Below are positions 21,790 through 31,528 of a stretch of 64,000 nt of DNA, in pieces. A program made the position numbers and the translations under genes. This DNA is from Leptospira montravelensis. GTDB lineage: Bacteria > Spirochaetota > Leptospiria > Leptospirales > Leptospiraceae. Under the pieces are notes generated by a model. It was not told where the DNA came from. It was given only the letters and a program-made list of their open reading frames with translations, and did no database searches. How positions within the stretch are numbered: the stretch's first letter is position 1; the number at the start of each line of letters is the position of its first letter. The stretch is from NCBI RefSeq assembly GCF_004770045.1, contig NZ_RQFO01000014.1:62001-126000 (forward strand), read 5' to 3'.

Positions 21790-23646
21790 CTACTTCCACC
21801 TTACGATGGCTTCGTAATCTGTAAATTTTTCCTTACGAGATACTGCTTCCGATAATTTTTTATCTTTCTCTTCATCATACCACCAATAATCAGAAGAAAA
21901 ACTTTCATCGCCATACTTACCCAATGGCAAATTCGGAACTCCATACTTTTGCCAATACAATAATCTGGTACTCGGTAAATGCCATAACAAAACATAAGGA
22001 TATTCTTTATAAACAATCCTATCAATTTGTTTCAGAATTTCATTTCGTTTGGAAACGGAAAATTCGGTTTTTTGTTTTTCGATGAGTTTGTCTACTTCCG
22101 AAATTTTTAATCCAGGTAAGTTTGGTTGTCCCTCTTCATCAGCGTATTTTGAAAGCCATTGTGACTCAGGATCTTTAAACACCCCCGATCCCCAAGCGGC
22201 CCAAGTCATGTCAAAGTCGTATTTATCAACTCGTTCGCTCCAAGCAGCTAAATCTAAAGTGTCAATAGAAGCTCGAATCCCAACTTCCTTTGCTTTCTCT
22301 AAAAATACGGTGAAATACTTTTCTGTTTTTTTATCTCGATCCAAAATAGAAAACTGGAATGGTTTTCCATCCTTTTCCAAAATCCCCTCTGCATTAGGTT
22401 TCCAACCTGCTTCTGCCAGAAGTTTTCTTGCTTTTTCTATATTAAATTCAGACGGTTGGTTTGGATTTTTTTCACCACCTAAATAAAAATCGGGATAATA
22501 GCTGTTTGTTGGATCATACTCACCATACGCAAGTTTGTCGATCATCAGTTTGCGATCCACAAGTAGGTTCATTGCTTCTCGCACGCGTTTATCTGAGAAA
22601 ATGGGTCGCCTCGAATTCATGGCCCAACCTTGAAATCCGATTGGTTTTAAATTAAAGATCCTTTGTTTTGCGATCCAATTTTTATCAAAGGAGTCCCCTT
22701 TCGCTTCCTCAACCCAGACGTAAGCAGAGTAAACAGGGTAAATATCAATATCACCCTTTTTGAATGCTTGGAGGGCAACGGCTTCTTCATTATAAACCTT
22801 ATAGACTATTTGGTCAAAATTATTGCGGCCTTCATTGAAAGGATAGGCTCTTTGCCACCAGTCCCCTCTTCTCTCTAGTTTAATATAACGATTCTTTTTT
22901 ACTTCGGTTATTTTATATGGACCAGAAACAATTGGAAACTCCATATTCTCTTTATTAAAATCTTTTCCTTCGAAATGATGTTTCGGTAAGATAAAAATAG
23001 AAGAGGCAACATCATTAAAATTATTCCAATGAACTTCCTTTGCTTCAAAAACAACTGTCAGATCATCTAATTTAATCGGTTTTAAAAATCTAGATAAGGA
23101 AACACGAAATACTGCTGTTCCATTTTTTGGATTCATGATTGTGTCATAGGTAAAAATCACATCGTCTGCTGTCACTGGTTTGCCATCAGACCAACGAGCA
23201 TTTGGATCTAAGTAGAAAGTAAATTTCTTTTTGTCAGAGGAAATTTTCCAATCCCGTGCTAAATGAGGAATGGTTTCCAAAGTCAGTGGATGGTAGCCAG
23301 TCAAAGGTTCATATAGACTGGTAAAGATCCGCGCTGTAGTAGTAAACTGGTCTAAATAATAATTTAATGATTTCGGGAATTGGTGCGAGTAAATCCGAAT
23401 CTTTCCCCCTTTTTTGGCTTTCGGATCAGCCACCGGGTTTTTCATTCGAAGGGCATTGGGAATGGAAGCCTGATCCCCTTCCCAAGGAAGATCATTCACC
23501 TTTGACATTGACTCTTTTGTATCTTCTTCAGAACAGTTTTGAAGAAAGAACATTGATAAAAGTCCTGTCAAACCAATCAAAACTATCTTGCGTAAGGAGG
23601 AACTATACTCGAGTATTTGAACTTTATTATGAAACATCCCTTCCAT
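21790..23646 (-). CDS. Family 5 extracellular solute-binding lipoprotein (OppA/DppA-like)
   Basis: A 618-residue periplasmic-binding lipoprotein. The N-terminal signal (basic SSSLRK, then a hydrophobic segment) ends in lipobox FLQNC with Cys38. The mature part has the family 5 hallmarks: FTTTARIFTSLYEPLTGYHP, WSDGKPVTADDVIFTYD and NLLVDRKLMIDKLAYG. Such proteins deliver oligopeptides or similar ligands to an ABC importer, but no permease or ATPase gene is nearby, so it may share transporters elsewhere. The start is set at ATG 23646; ATG 23637 is possible. Either way the 5' end overlaps the divergent GH13 gene, and it leads the kinase-like/GT-C run. Confidence 0.9.
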   Translation of the reverse strand: MEGMFHNKVQILEYSSSLRKIVLIGLTGLLSMFFLQNCSEEDTKESMSKVNDLPWEGDQASIPNALRMKNPVADPKAKKGGKIRIYSHQFPKSLNYYLDQFTTTARIFTSLYEPLTGYHPLTLETIPHLARDWKISSDKKKFTFYLDPNARWSDGKPVTADDVIFTYDTIMNPKNGTAVFRVSLSRFLKPIKLDDLTVVFEAKEVHWNNFNDVASSIFILPKHHFEGKDFNKENMEFPIVSGPYKITEVKKNRYIKLERRGDWWQRAYPFNEGRNNFDQIVYKVYNEEAVALQAFKKGDIDIYPVYSAYVWVEEAKGDSFDKNWIAKQRIFNLKPIGFQGWAMNSRRPIFSDKRVREAMNLLVDRKLMIDKLAYGEYDPTNSYYPDFYLGGEKNPNQPSEFNIEKARKLLAEAGWKPNAEGILEKDGKPFQFSILDRDKKTEKYFTVFLEKAKEVGIRASIDTLDLAAWSERVDKYDFDMTWAAWGSGVFKDPESQWLSKYADEEGQPNLPGLKISEVDKLIEKQKTEFSVSKRNEILKQIDRIVYKEYPYVLLWHLPSTRLLYWQKYGVPNLPLGKYGDESFSSDYWWYDEEKDKKLSEAVSRKEKFTDYEAIVRWK

Positions 23647-25020
23647 CAAATCCGTTTGTACGAGATAGGCTCAAGGCTTTTTTGTTCAAAAATGAAGGAA
23701 CCTCTCGAAATAGCTCTTCATTCTCTTAAAGATTCCCTTCCCTTTTTATGGGCCGATGAAATTTGGCTAATGGGAGTTTGGAAAAATAGCCCCAAATCCC
23801 AAACCATCGCACGTTCCATGCCAGATCTCCAGCCAGGATTTCGTGCAGTAAAACAAAACCTTCTACCAGAAGATATTTATGGATCTCCCTATTCCATTTT
23901 TTCCTATACCGCAGACCCACTTGTTTGTGAAAATGACAGCCTAACAAACGTATACAAACTCACACAAAATTGGAAAAAAAAACTTATCTTAGACTTTGTT
24001 CCAAACCATATGGCAATTGATTCCCCCATCGTGGATTCCGATCCTGATTTGTTTTTGAAAGCAGATGATTCGACTTTACCGAGAAACTCATTCAAACATC
24101 CAAATGGATGTATATATGTTCACGGACGAGATCCCTATTTTGATGGTTGGACCGATACCATCCAATGGGATTTTTCTAACCCTGATGTCGGAACAAAACA
24201 CATTCAAATTTTAAAACAAATCGCAAAACAATGCGATGGTGTTCGTTGTGATATGGCTATGTTACTCCTTCCCGATGTTTTCGAAAGGACTCATGGCAAA
24301 AAGTCTTTATATGATTGGAAACGAGTGATTGAAACAGTTAGGCAAAACTTTCCCAATTTTAAGTTTTATGCAGAAGCATATTGGGGAATGGAAAATCGGT
24401 TACTCGACTTAGGATTTGATGCTACTTATGATAAATCATTTTATGATGCTCTCAAAGAAAATCAGTTTCACTTTATCTCTCAAAGTTTATATGAAAATAC
24501 AAAAGTATCCAAAATACGTTTTTTAGAAAATCATGACGAAGAAAGAGCCAAACACCAATTTGGTGAAAATTCCCATACTTACTTTAGTTTACTTTCTTTC
24601 TCGGAATGTATTTTATTATTTCACGAAGGTCAAGAACAAGGGCTCACTCGGAAAATTCCTGTCCAAATGGTTCAGACTGATTTGGAAGAACCTAATTTCG
24701 AATCAAATTCATTTTATAAAAGAGCACTAGAAACTATCGCCAAAAGAAATGCAAAGAGCCTTACCTTTCAACCAAATTACAAAGAATTCAACGGTATCTC
24801 CATTTTTATCAGAGCCATTCAAACTGGAGATGAGACTGAACTAATTCTATGGAATGAAACAAATTCGGAAGTTTCAGGACGAATTCCTTTTCACGATGGA
24901 ATCCAATTCCAAACAAGTTTGACTGATCTTGTCTCAGGTATTGACTACTCACAAACAAAATCTGAAGAAGGAATTTATTTTAAATTAAAACCAAACCAAG
25001 TGCAGTGGTTTATTTTTTAA
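23629..25020 (+). CDS. GH13 alpha-amylase-family protein
   Basis: The 463-residue protein begins directly in the catalytic barrel (IRLYEIGSRLF). GH13 regions are seen in order: DFVPNHMAIDS (region I), GVRCDMAML with the nucleophile Asp near 207, a following AEAYWG with the likely acid/base Glu near 247, and FLENHDEERA with the transition-state Asp near 300. A short beta domain ends the protein. There is no signal peptide, so it acts on internal alpha-glucans or glucosides such as glycogen or trehalose-type sugars. ATG 23629 fits the fold best; an in-frame TTG lies at 23617. The 3' end overlaps rsh by 11 bp. Confidence 0.88.
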   Translation: MKHPFHQIRLYEIGSRLFCSKMKEPLEIALHSLKDSLPFLWADEIWLMGVWKNSPKSQTIARSMPDLQPGFRAVKQNLLPEDIYGSPYSIFSYTADPLVCENDSLTNVYKLTQNWKKKLILDFVPNHMAIDSPIVDSDPDLFLKADDSTLPRNSFKHPNGCIYVHGRDPYFDGWTDTIQWDFSNPDVGTKHIQILKQIAKQCDGVRCDMAMLLLPDVFERTHGKKSLYDWKRVIETVRQNFPNFKFYAEAYWGMENRLLDLGFDATYDKSFYDALKENQFHFISQSLYENTKVSKIRFLENHDEERAKHQFGENSHTYFSLLSFSECILLFHEGQEQGLTRKIPVQMVQTDLEEPNFESNSFYKRALETIAKRNAKSLTFQPNYKEFNGISIFIRAIQTGDETELILWNETNSEVSGRIPFHDGIQFQTSLTDLVSGIDYSQTKSEEGIYFKLKPNQVQWFIF

Positions 25021-27064
25021 CTCTTTCCGCAAAAACCACACCTTGGATCATTCGCAAGTTTTCCAAAATTTCTTTTAGTTGATCCAAATGATCCACTTCT
25101 AACATAAATTTGGCGGTGAGTGTTCCATTCGGATGCGATGATGCACCTGCCTCCAAAATATTTGTTTCTGTACTAGAAATTGATTCCACCATAGATAAGT
25201 AAATTCCTTGTACATCTTTGGCACGCACTTCAATTTGGATTGGAATGGGTTCCCCTGGACCTTCCCAACGTACAGGTATAGTTTTCATCCACTCGAGTTG
25301 TTTAGTTGCGGTGGTACAATCTTTTTTATGAACACTCACTCCTCTTCCTCTTGTGATAAAACCAATGATTTCATCTCCTGGGATAGGAGTGCAACAGGAA
25401 GCAACACGAACTGGCACATCGTTCCAACCCGCAACGGAAATTCCAAACTCTTTGGATTCTTCTTGTTGGGCATTCGATTTATGTGTTTTTTTAATTTTAA
25501 CTTTTTTAATTTCTTTGATCGTGTTTTCATCAATAGAAGGAGATTGTGTTTCTAGAACAGAACCAATGGTTTCTCGTTGAGAATCCTCTTGCAATTTACG
25601 AAAATAGGCACGTAACTTCTGTCTGGCGCCAGATGTTTTTACAATTCGTAACCAAATAGGAGATGGTTTGGAACTTTTTTCAGTAATGATCTCAACCTGA
25701 TCTCCAGATTTCAGCTCCGTACGAAGTGTAACCATTCTTCCATTTACTTTACCACCACGAGCATGAAGGCCGACATCTGTATGAATTCTGAATGCATAAT
25801 CGAGAACTGTTGCCCCCTTTGGCATCTCGATAATTTCTCCTTTAGGAGTAAAAACAAAGACCTCATCTTCATGAAGGTCATATTGTAATTCTTCCATAAA
25901 CTCTTTGGAATCAAGACTAGGATCTTGCCAAGATTTCAAAATTTCCAACCACTTCATTCGGAAGGCATTCTCAACACCATTCTGCAAAATAACGGAAGTT
26001 TTTGAAAGGTTGGTTGATTCTTTATAAGCCCAGTGAGCTGCCACCCCATTTTCTGCAATGGCATTCATATCTTTGGTTCGAATTTGCACTTCCATAGGAC
26101 GACCATCGGGTCCAAATACAGTTGTATGTAAGGATTGGTAAAGGTTAGTTTTAGGTGTGGCAATATAATCTTTGAACCTACCAGGAATCGGTGTCCAGAG
26201 AGTATGTACGATCCCGAGTACACCGTAACAATCTTTAATTTCATTAGTGATGATCCGAACAGCACGGAGGTCAAAGATTTCAGAAAATGATTTTTCTTTA
26301 GTTACCATCTTTCGGTAAATCGAATAAAAATGTTTAGCCCGACCATCAATCCGAGCATCTATACTAATTTCAGCTAACCTTTGTTTCAGGATGATTTTTA
26401 TTTTTTCGATGTATTCGTCGCGTTCCGATTTTTTAGCCGAAACTCGTTTTTTAATTTCTTGGTATTCATCTGGATGTAATGACTGAAAAGCCAAATCTTC
26501 TAATTCAAATTTAACTTTATAAACACCTAGGCGGCCAGCAATCGGCGCATAGAGAGCCAAAACTTCTTTTGCGATTCGTTTTTGTTTTTCTTCCGGTTGG
26601 AATTTTAAGGTGCGAACATTATGTGTTTTGTCAGCTAACTTGATGAGCATCACCCGCACATCTTTGATGGTTGCAAGTAACATTTTACGTATATTTTCAG
26701 CTGCTTCTGTTTCCTTGGATTGTGACTTGATTTCCGAAATCTTTGTCACTCCTTCCACAAGAGCTGCAATGTCTTCCCCGAACTCGCGGGCCATATCTTC
26801 TTTTGTGTAATTTGTATCTTCTACAACATCGTGTAAAAGTCCTGCGGCAATTGCCCTCTCATCCAAACCAAGTTCATCCAAAACAGAGGCAACATTCATT
26901 GGGTGAATGATATATGGTTCTCCCGAGAGACGTTTTTGTCCTTCGTGCATTTTATCGGCAATATGGTATGCCTTTTCAATTAATTTGGCCTTTTCTGGCC
27001 CAAGTCGCTTTTGGACTGCTTCAAATAACTCCTGTTTATCTTTGATGTCTTGGTATAATCCCAT
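25010..27064 (-). CDS. rsh: RelA/SpoT homologue, bifunctional (p)ppGpp synthetase/hydrolase
   Basis: A full-length 684-residue long RSH. Domains in order: HD hydrolase with HDVVED at 78-83; synthetase domain with GRFKDYIATPKTNLYQSLHT; TGS domain (VFTPKGEIIEMPKGATVLDYAF); a helical and zinc-finger-like region with CCTPIPGDEI; and a C-terminal ACT domain. The intact HD motif and the RFKD form, rather than the ExDD form of single-function RelA, argue that it both makes and degrades the stringent-response alarmone. It follows nadC with a TAATG stop-start overlap, so the two are coupled. Confidence 0.97.
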   Translation of the reverse strand: MGLYQDIKDKQELFEAVQKRLGPEKAKLIEKAYHIADKMHEGQKRLSGEPYIIHPMNVASVLDELGLDERAIAAGLLHDVVEDTNYTKEDMAREFGEDIAALVEGVTKISEIKSQSKETEAAENIRKMLLATIKDVRVMLIKLADKTHNVRTLKFQPEEKQKRIAKEVLALYAPIAGRLGVYKVKFELEDLAFQSLHPDEYQEIKKRVSAKKSERDEYIEKIKIILKQRLAEISIDARIDGRAKHFYSIYRKMVTKEKSFSEIFDLRAVRIITNEIKDCYGVLGIVHTLWTPIPGRFKDYIATPKTNLYQSLHTTVFGPDGRPMEVQIRTKDMNAIAENGVAAHWAYKESTNLSKTSVILQNGVENAFRMKWLEILKSWQDPSLDSKEFMEELQYDLHEDEVFVFTPKGEIIEMPKGATVLDYAFRIHTDVGLHARGGKVNGRMVTLRTELKSGDQVEIITEKSSKPSPIWLRIVKTSGARQKLRAYFRKLQEDSQRETIGSVLETQSPSIDENTIKEIKKVKIKKTHKSNAQQEESKEFGISVAGWNDVPVRVASCCTPIPGDEIIGFITRGRGVSVHKKDCTTATKQLEWMKTIPVRWEGPGEPIPIQIEVRAKDVQGIYLSMVESISSTETNILEAGASSHPNGTLTAKFMLEVDHLDQLKEILENLRMIQGVVFAERVKK

Positions 27065-27927
27065 TATTTGATGTCCAAACTTATATCTAAAAATTTTACC
27101 GTATGAGTTAAATAACCCATACTCACGCCAATATCTTGAAATTTAGATAGGAACTTTAATTTATTTGGAGTGATTCCACCAGAACATTCAATACGAATTT
27201 TTGGAGACTTCTCTTTAATAAGTTCTATGGCTTTTTCTGTATCTGTATCAGAAAAATTATCTAACAAAATAATATCAGGATTTGAGGCGATAGCTTCATT
27301 CAATTGTGACAGGCCGTCGATTTCTAGTTCTATTTTTTTTCCTGGATTAGCATTTCGAACAATTTGCACAGCAGATTGGATAGATCCTGCTTTTGCTACA
27401 TGGTTGTCCTTTAACATTGCCATCTCAGACAAATTCAATCTGTGGTTAGCACCCCCACCCATATACACCGCATACTTAGCCAGTTTTCTATAACCAGGTA
27501 AGGTTTTTCTTGTATCTAAAATTAGTAGATTTGGGAATTCTTTTGTCACCTTACTTGCATTTGTTGCAATTCCAGAAAGGTATTGGATAAAATTTAATAA
27601 AATCCTTTCCATTTTTAAGACACTTACCAGTGATCCTTCCAAGGTTCCAATGACGGATCCTTTCGAAAGGGAGACTCCATCAGAAAGCATAGGTATCCAT
27701 TCCACATTAGCCTTAGTTTTTCGAATGAGACAAGGTATTACGGCAAGCCCACATAAGACTCCCTCTTCTTTGGCCAGTAAGTTTGCCTTACAACTTTCAT
27801 TTGCATGGAACAAAGATTCGGTCGTGATATCTCCCGCAGGTAAATCTTCTTCCAAGGCAAGAGTTACCAAAGCCTCAAAGTCGTTCTCCGATATTTCTGT
27901 GACTGGTGTTGTGTATCCTCTAATCAT
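27064..27927 (-). CDS. nadC: Nicotinate-nucleotide pyrophosphorylase NadC
   Basis: The 287-residue enzyme converts quinolinate and PRPP to nicotinate mononucleotide in NAD synthesis. Signatures seen: EEDLPAGDITTESLF at the N-terminus, LNFIQYLSGIAT, the substrate-binding TRKTLPGYRKLAKYAV, GGGANHRLNLSEMAMLKDNH, and IELEIDGLSQL followed by ILLDN and IECSGGI. All core motifs are present and the length is standard. NadA and NadB are not in the window. A terminator upstream separates it from the LysM lipoprotein gene; downstream it is coupled to rsh. Confidence 0.97.
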   Translation of the reverse strand: MIRGYTTPVTEISENDFEALVTLALEEDLPAGDITTESLFHANESCKANLLAKEEGVLCGLAVIPCLIRKTKANVEWIPMLSDGVSLSKGSVIGTLEGSLVSVLKMERILLNFIQYLSGIATNASKVTKEFPNLLILDTRKTLPGYRKLAKYAVYMGGGANHRLNLSEMAMLKDNHVAKAGSIQSAVQIVRNANPGKKIELEIDGLSQLNEAIASNPDIILLDNFSDTDTEKAIELIKEKSPKIRIECSGGITPNKLKFLSKFQDIGVSMGYLTHTVKFLDISLDIK

Positions 27928-27945
27928 ATTTTCCTATTATTTAGA

Positions 27946-27980
27946 CAAAAAAAAAGCTGTCCTTACGACAGCTTTTTTTC
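27946..27980 (-). terminator. Rho-independent terminator after the LysM lipoprotein gene
   Basis: AGCTGTC (27955-27961) and GACAGCT (27967-27973) form a perfect stem with a 5-nt loop, flanked by a run of A on the left and T on the right. It can work in both directions but only the minus-strand lipoprotein gene ends here. It lies between that gene and nadC. Confidence 0.9.
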
Positions 27981-27998
27981 CTTTCACCTAAGTCTTGT

Positions 27999-29417
27999 TT
28001 ATTCCTTAGGAGCTTTTCCAATTTTCCCTGTTTTTGGAGGGATATTTAACTTTTGTTTTGGATAAATTAAGTTTTTGTTACGAATCGATTTACGATTGGC
28101 TTCAAAAATTCTTGGCCAAAGTTTTGCATCATTATAGATATCTTCTCTATCAGCAATTCTCCAAAGGCAATCGGTTGGATTTGATTTTTCTACAGTGTAA
28201 CGTTTCCAACCACCGGTTAATTCTTCTACTTGGGATGAAGAAGCTTTGTCAGTCGTTTCTTCTGTGGAATTCGTTGTAGCGGTTGTGTTAGTAGTCGTAT
28301 CAGCTTCAACTGTTTTGCGATCTTTTTTCGCAACACTAGTTTTCCCTTTTAGAGTTTCGATTTGGTCAATGGAGATTTCCGCCAAACGGATAGCTTCTTC
28401 TGATTGAGCAATGGAATCATCGAACTTTTCTTGCTCTAATAAATTTTCAGAGGCTTTCAATGACTCATTAGAAGCACCTAGGTTTTCTTGTGTGCTAGCA
28501 TATGATTCTTTTGCATTGGATTTAAGATAAGTTTCAGCATTCAACTCACCAAACCGTGCATTGGCATCTTCTACAACTTCACGAGCTTGCATGTTACGGT
28601 TTTTAGCTTGGTCTTTCACTGCATCTGCTAATAGGGATGCAGAAGCTAAACGAGCAGATTTTATTTTTTCATCAGCTGTTTTTAATCTGCCAGCCTCAAT
28701 ATCTTCTCTTGCAGAAGCAATTTTGGCTTTTTCTTCATCAATGGCAGGATTTCCACCTTTAGAATACGTATAAGCTTTTTCCAATAATGCATCTACTTCG
28801 TCAGCAGATTGGCGCACAGATCCTGACCTGTCAAGAGCCACTTTTTTCGCATCTTGGCTGATCTTTGCTGCTTCTACAAAACTATTATGAGCGTCTTCGT
28901 ATTCTTGGAGAGCAACAGTACGTTTTAGTTCCTTTGCAGTTTCATCTTTGTCTTCGCGAAGGTAAGAAGCAAGGCTTGCATCTGCTTGCGCTAACTTGGT
29001 TTCCCCTGCGTCACGAGCAGACACGGCTTTTTTAAATTCTTCAGGAGTGTATTCGGAAGCATAAGCTTCGTCAGCGGCATCAATCGCAGTCACTGCTTCT
29101 TCACGAGATTTTGCAGCAAGTTTTGGTAATGTTTTTTCTAAAGCATCATAAGCTTTTGAAATGGCATAGTCCGCACTTTTTTTCGAGTCAGATGCTTTTT
29201 CTTCAGAAGCAAATTCATTGGCAGAGGCTAAACTTTTTTTAGCTTCTGAAAATTCTTCGGGTGCAAACTCTTCCGCAGAAAGTCTTTCTGCTCTTTCTAC
29301 TTGTGATTTTGCCAAAGCTAGTTCTTTTAATGGCAACTCTTGTGCACAATTAACAAATCCAATGGAAAACAATACCAATCCAGAGAGAAAGACTGCTGTC
29401 TTTTTCTTTCTTAACAT
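27999..29417 (-). CDS. LysM-domain lipoprotein with helical repeats
   Basis: The start at 29417 has AAGGAG 6 nt upstream; an ORF extension to 29468 lacks a site. The 472-residue protein has a signal peptide with lipobox GFVNC (Cys24), a long Ala/Glu/Lys/Ser-rich helical region (about 30-370) containing repeated units such as FAPEEFSEAKKSLA and YTPEEFKKAVSARDAG, a Thr/Ser/Asn-rich linker, and a C-terminal LysM-type domain (KRYTVEKSNPTDCLWRIA to LIYPKQKLNIP). It probably anchors in a membrane by lipid and in peptidoglycan by LysM, spanning the periplasm like a tether. Single gene followed by a strong terminator. Confidence 0.88.
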   Translation of the reverse strand: MLRKKKTAVFLSGLVLFSIGFVNCAQELPLKELALAKSQVERAERLSAEEFAPEEFSEAKKSLASANEFASEEKASDSKKSADYAISKAYDALEKTLPKLAAKSREEAVTAIDAADEAYASEYTPEEFKKAVSARDAGETKLAQADASLASYLREDKDETAKELKRTVALQEYEDAHNSFVEAAKISQDAKKVALDRSGSVRQSADEVDALLEKAYTYSKGGNPAIDEEKAKIASAREDIEAGRLKTADEKIKSARLASASLLADAVKDQAKNRNMQAREVVEDANARFGELNAETYLKSNAKESYASTQENLGASNESLKASENLLEQEKFDDSIAQSEEAIRLAEISIDQIETLKGKTSVAKKDRKTVEADTTTNTTATTNSTEETTDKASSSQVEELTGGWKRYTVEKSNPTDCLWRIADREDIYNDAKLWPRIFEANRKSIRNKNLIYPKQKLNIPPKTGKIGKAPKE

Positions 29418-29482
29418 AACAAACTCCTTAATGTTTCTTCGGGGGGATTTTGTAAGAGAGAAGCGCAAATACGCTTCCCCTG

Positions 29483-29818
29483 TTACTTAAAAGCTGTGAC
29501 GGCTTCGTCTTCGCTGTCAAAAATTTCAAAAAATGAAGTCAACTTGGTGAGTTCAAATACCTTACGAACAGAACCTGCTACGTTGATGATTTTGAGCCCA
29601 CCTTGGTATTTCTTCAAGTTGGACAAACTCGAAATTAAAGCTCCAATGCCGGAAGAGTCGATGTAGGAAACCTTCTCGAGATTGATGACGATGCAATATT
29701 TTTGTTCTTCGATCAATTTGGCAATTACATCCTTGATCTCAGGCGCGTTATAAAGGTCGATTTCCCCGTTAATATCGAGGACTACGATTTTATCTTTTTC
29801 CCTTCTGGTGATTTCCAT
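29483..29818 (-). CDS. STAS-domain anti-sigma-factor antagonist
   Basis: A 111-residue SpoIIAA/RsbV-type protein. The central YIDSSGIGALISSL contains DSSG (54-57) with the conserved phosphorylatable serine, and GEIDLYNAPEIKD forms the N-terminal part of the fold. In partner switching, the unphosphorylated antagonist sequesters an RsbW-type kinase and frees its target. Candidate partners in this window are the RsbW-like gene at 56815-57246 and the SpoIIE-type phosphatase at 46724-48652, both distant. It lies just upstream of the LysM lipoprotein gene on the same strand, possibly co-transcribed. Confidence 0.93.
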   Translation of the reverse strand: MEITRREKDKIVVLDINGEIDLYNAPEIKDVIAKLIEEQKYCIVINLEKVSYIDSSGIGALISSLSNLKKYQGGLKIINVAGSVRKVFELTKLTSFFEIFDSEDEAVTAFK

Positions 29819-29911
29819 GTGTGTCTAGAGACTCCTCAATGAAGCTACAATCTATGTAGAAATGACGGTACAATTGCATTCAAAAAAAAGAGATACGTCA
29901 ACCTAATAATT

Positions 29912-31027
29912 TTAACTACCAAACAAATTTTTCCAATGGTCATAAAAACCCTGAAAATTGCCTATTTCTATAGACTTTCGCATCTTTTCCATGAAGCTTT
30001 GCATAAAAAATAAGTTGTGATACGTTGAGAGCGAAAAGGCAGTCAATTCCTTCACTTTATGTAAATGCCGGATATAGCCAAGACTATATGTTTGACATAC
30101 CTTACATCCGCACTCAGGGTCAATGGGGCTATCTGACAATCGATGTGATTCATTTCTTAAATTAATTTTGCCAAGAGAAGTGAATACCTGGCCGTTCCTA
30201 GCGTTTCTTGTAGGCAGAACGCAGTCGAACATATCTACCCCATTCTTCACACCTTCCAGTATGTCTACAACGGTCCCTACACCCATTAAATAACGAGGGC
30301 GAGCCTTATCGAAAAATGGTGCCATACATTCTAAAATTCGAATGTATTCCGGTCTTGGTTCTCCAACACTAAGCCCGCCAATGGCAATTCCAGGAAAATC
30401 GATATTTTGTAATGTATCTAAACTTCGTTTCCTTAATGATTCATTCACTCCGCCTTGGACAATGGGGAAAACGTTTTGTCCATTGGGTTTCTCCATCCAA
30501 TATTGATAGGATTCCAAAGCCCAGCGGTGGGTTCTGTCCAAAGCCAATTCCAATCGCTTTAAATCACTTCCATAGGGAGCACAATCATCTAGAACCATCA
30601 TAATATCAGAGCCAATGGAACGTTGCATATCGATGACAGAAGCAGGTGTGAATTTATGATGGCTTCCATCAATATGAGATTGGAACCGGACTCCATCTTC
30701 TTCAAATTTAAAGAGACTAGCTAAACTAAAAACTTGGAAACCACCAGAATCGGTGAGTAATGCCCTTTTGTAAGACATGAAGTTTTTAAGACCATGAAAG
30801 TGATCTAAAACTTCTTTTCCCGGTTTTAAATATAAATGATAGGTATTGGCAAGGATTAAGTTATAACCCAGTTCATCGATGTCTGAGGAAGAAAGCGATT
30901 TGATACTTCCCCTGGTTCCCACCGGCATAAAGATCGGAGTTTCAATTTGAACTCCGTTAAGTATGAGTGTTCCAGTCCTTGCGTAAGATCCAGGGTCTTT
31001 CGATTTTTCTTTAAAAATAGAAGACAC
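29912..31027 (-). CDS. tgt: Queuine tRNA-ribosyltransferase Tgt
   Basis: The 371-residue enzyme exchanges guanine for the queuine precursor at position 34 of GUN-anticodon tRNAs. Seen: [12 protein letters not shown] with the catalytic-site aspartate, [26 protein letters not shown] with the nucleophile aspartate, and a zinc site CXCX2C (CGCKVC) plus downstream His. The start is GTG at 31027, whose G is the last base of the upstream fur stop TAG (TAGTG), so translation is coupled. Slightly shorter than many Tgt proteins but complete in motifs. Confidence 0.97.
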   Translation of the reverse strand: MSSIFKEKSKDPGSYARTGTLILNGVQIETPIFMPVGTRGSIKSLSSSDIDELGYNLILANTYHLYLKPGKEVLDHFHGLKNFMSYKRALLTDSGGFQVFSLASLFKFEEDGVRFQSHIDGSHHKFTPASVIDMQRSIGSDIMMVLDDCAPYGSDLKRLELALDRTHRWALESYQYWMEKPNGQNVFPIVQGGVNESLRKRSLDTLQNIDFPGIAIGGLSVGEPRPEYIRILECMAPFFDKARPRYLMGVGTVVDILEGVKNGVDMFDCVLPTRNARNGQVFTSLGKINLRNESHRLSDSPIDPECGCKVCQTYSLGYIRHLHKVKELTAFSLSTYHNLFFMQSFMEKMRKSIEIGNFQGFYDHWKNLFGS

Positions 31028-31506
31028 TATTTTTTGATTTTATGTTCACAAGTGGCAAAGTTCAAACAATTACCAAAAATATTCAAACTATGACCAGTGA
31101 TGGTAAATCCATTTTCTGAAGCGGCTTTGTTTTGTAATTCTTCAATTCGTTCATCGATGAATTCTACAATACGTCCACATTGCATACAAATGATATGGTC
31201 ATGGTGCTCATGACCGATGATATGTTCATAGTATTTGTAATCTTTACCAAAATCATGTTCTTCTAATAGGCCAGCTTCTACCATGATTGCGAGGATTCGG
31301 TAAATAGTTGCTTTAGAAATTCGATCCTTATTGTCTTTTAGTTCATCCAAAAGACCTTCGGCAGTAAAATGATTGTGAGAAGAAAAAATCTTTTGAGCAA
31401 CTAACAAACGTTGGTTGGTAATTTTTAGACCTTTTTCTTTCAAATACTCTTCAAAGGCGAGCATCTCTTTTTTTGTGTCGTCTGTGGAAATAGGATCGTT
31501 TTGCAA
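31027..31506 (-). CDS. Fur-family metal-responsive regulator
   Basis: A 159-residue Fur-type repressor with N-terminal winged helix ([17 protein letters not shown], then [18 protein letters not shown] as recognition region) and a C-terminal metal domain. The metal-binding stretch [13 protein letters not shown] carries the histidine cluster and first CX2C zinc pair; a second pair occurs as CLNFATC. Whether it is Fur, PerR, Zur or another subtype cannot be told from the motifs alone. It is co-directional with the LptE-like gene (22 bp upstream) and coupled to tgt downstream. Confidence 0.93.
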   Translation of the reverse strand: MQNDPISTDDTKKEMLAFEEYLKEKGLKITNQRLLVAQKIFSSHNHFTAEGLLDELKDNKDRISKATIYRILAIMVEAGLLEEHDFGKDYKYYEHIIGHEHHDHIICMQCGRIVEFIDERIEELQNKAASENGFTITGHSLNIFGNCLNFATCEHKIKK

Positions 31507-31528
31507 GGTTTATCTCCTAATGATTCAA

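Noticed and set aside
23594..23600. AAGGAGG as a ribosome-binding site for the GH13 gene
   Set aside because: It is 16 nt before an in-frame TTG and 28 nt before the ATG, too far for normal use, and is part of the opposite gene's coding sequence.
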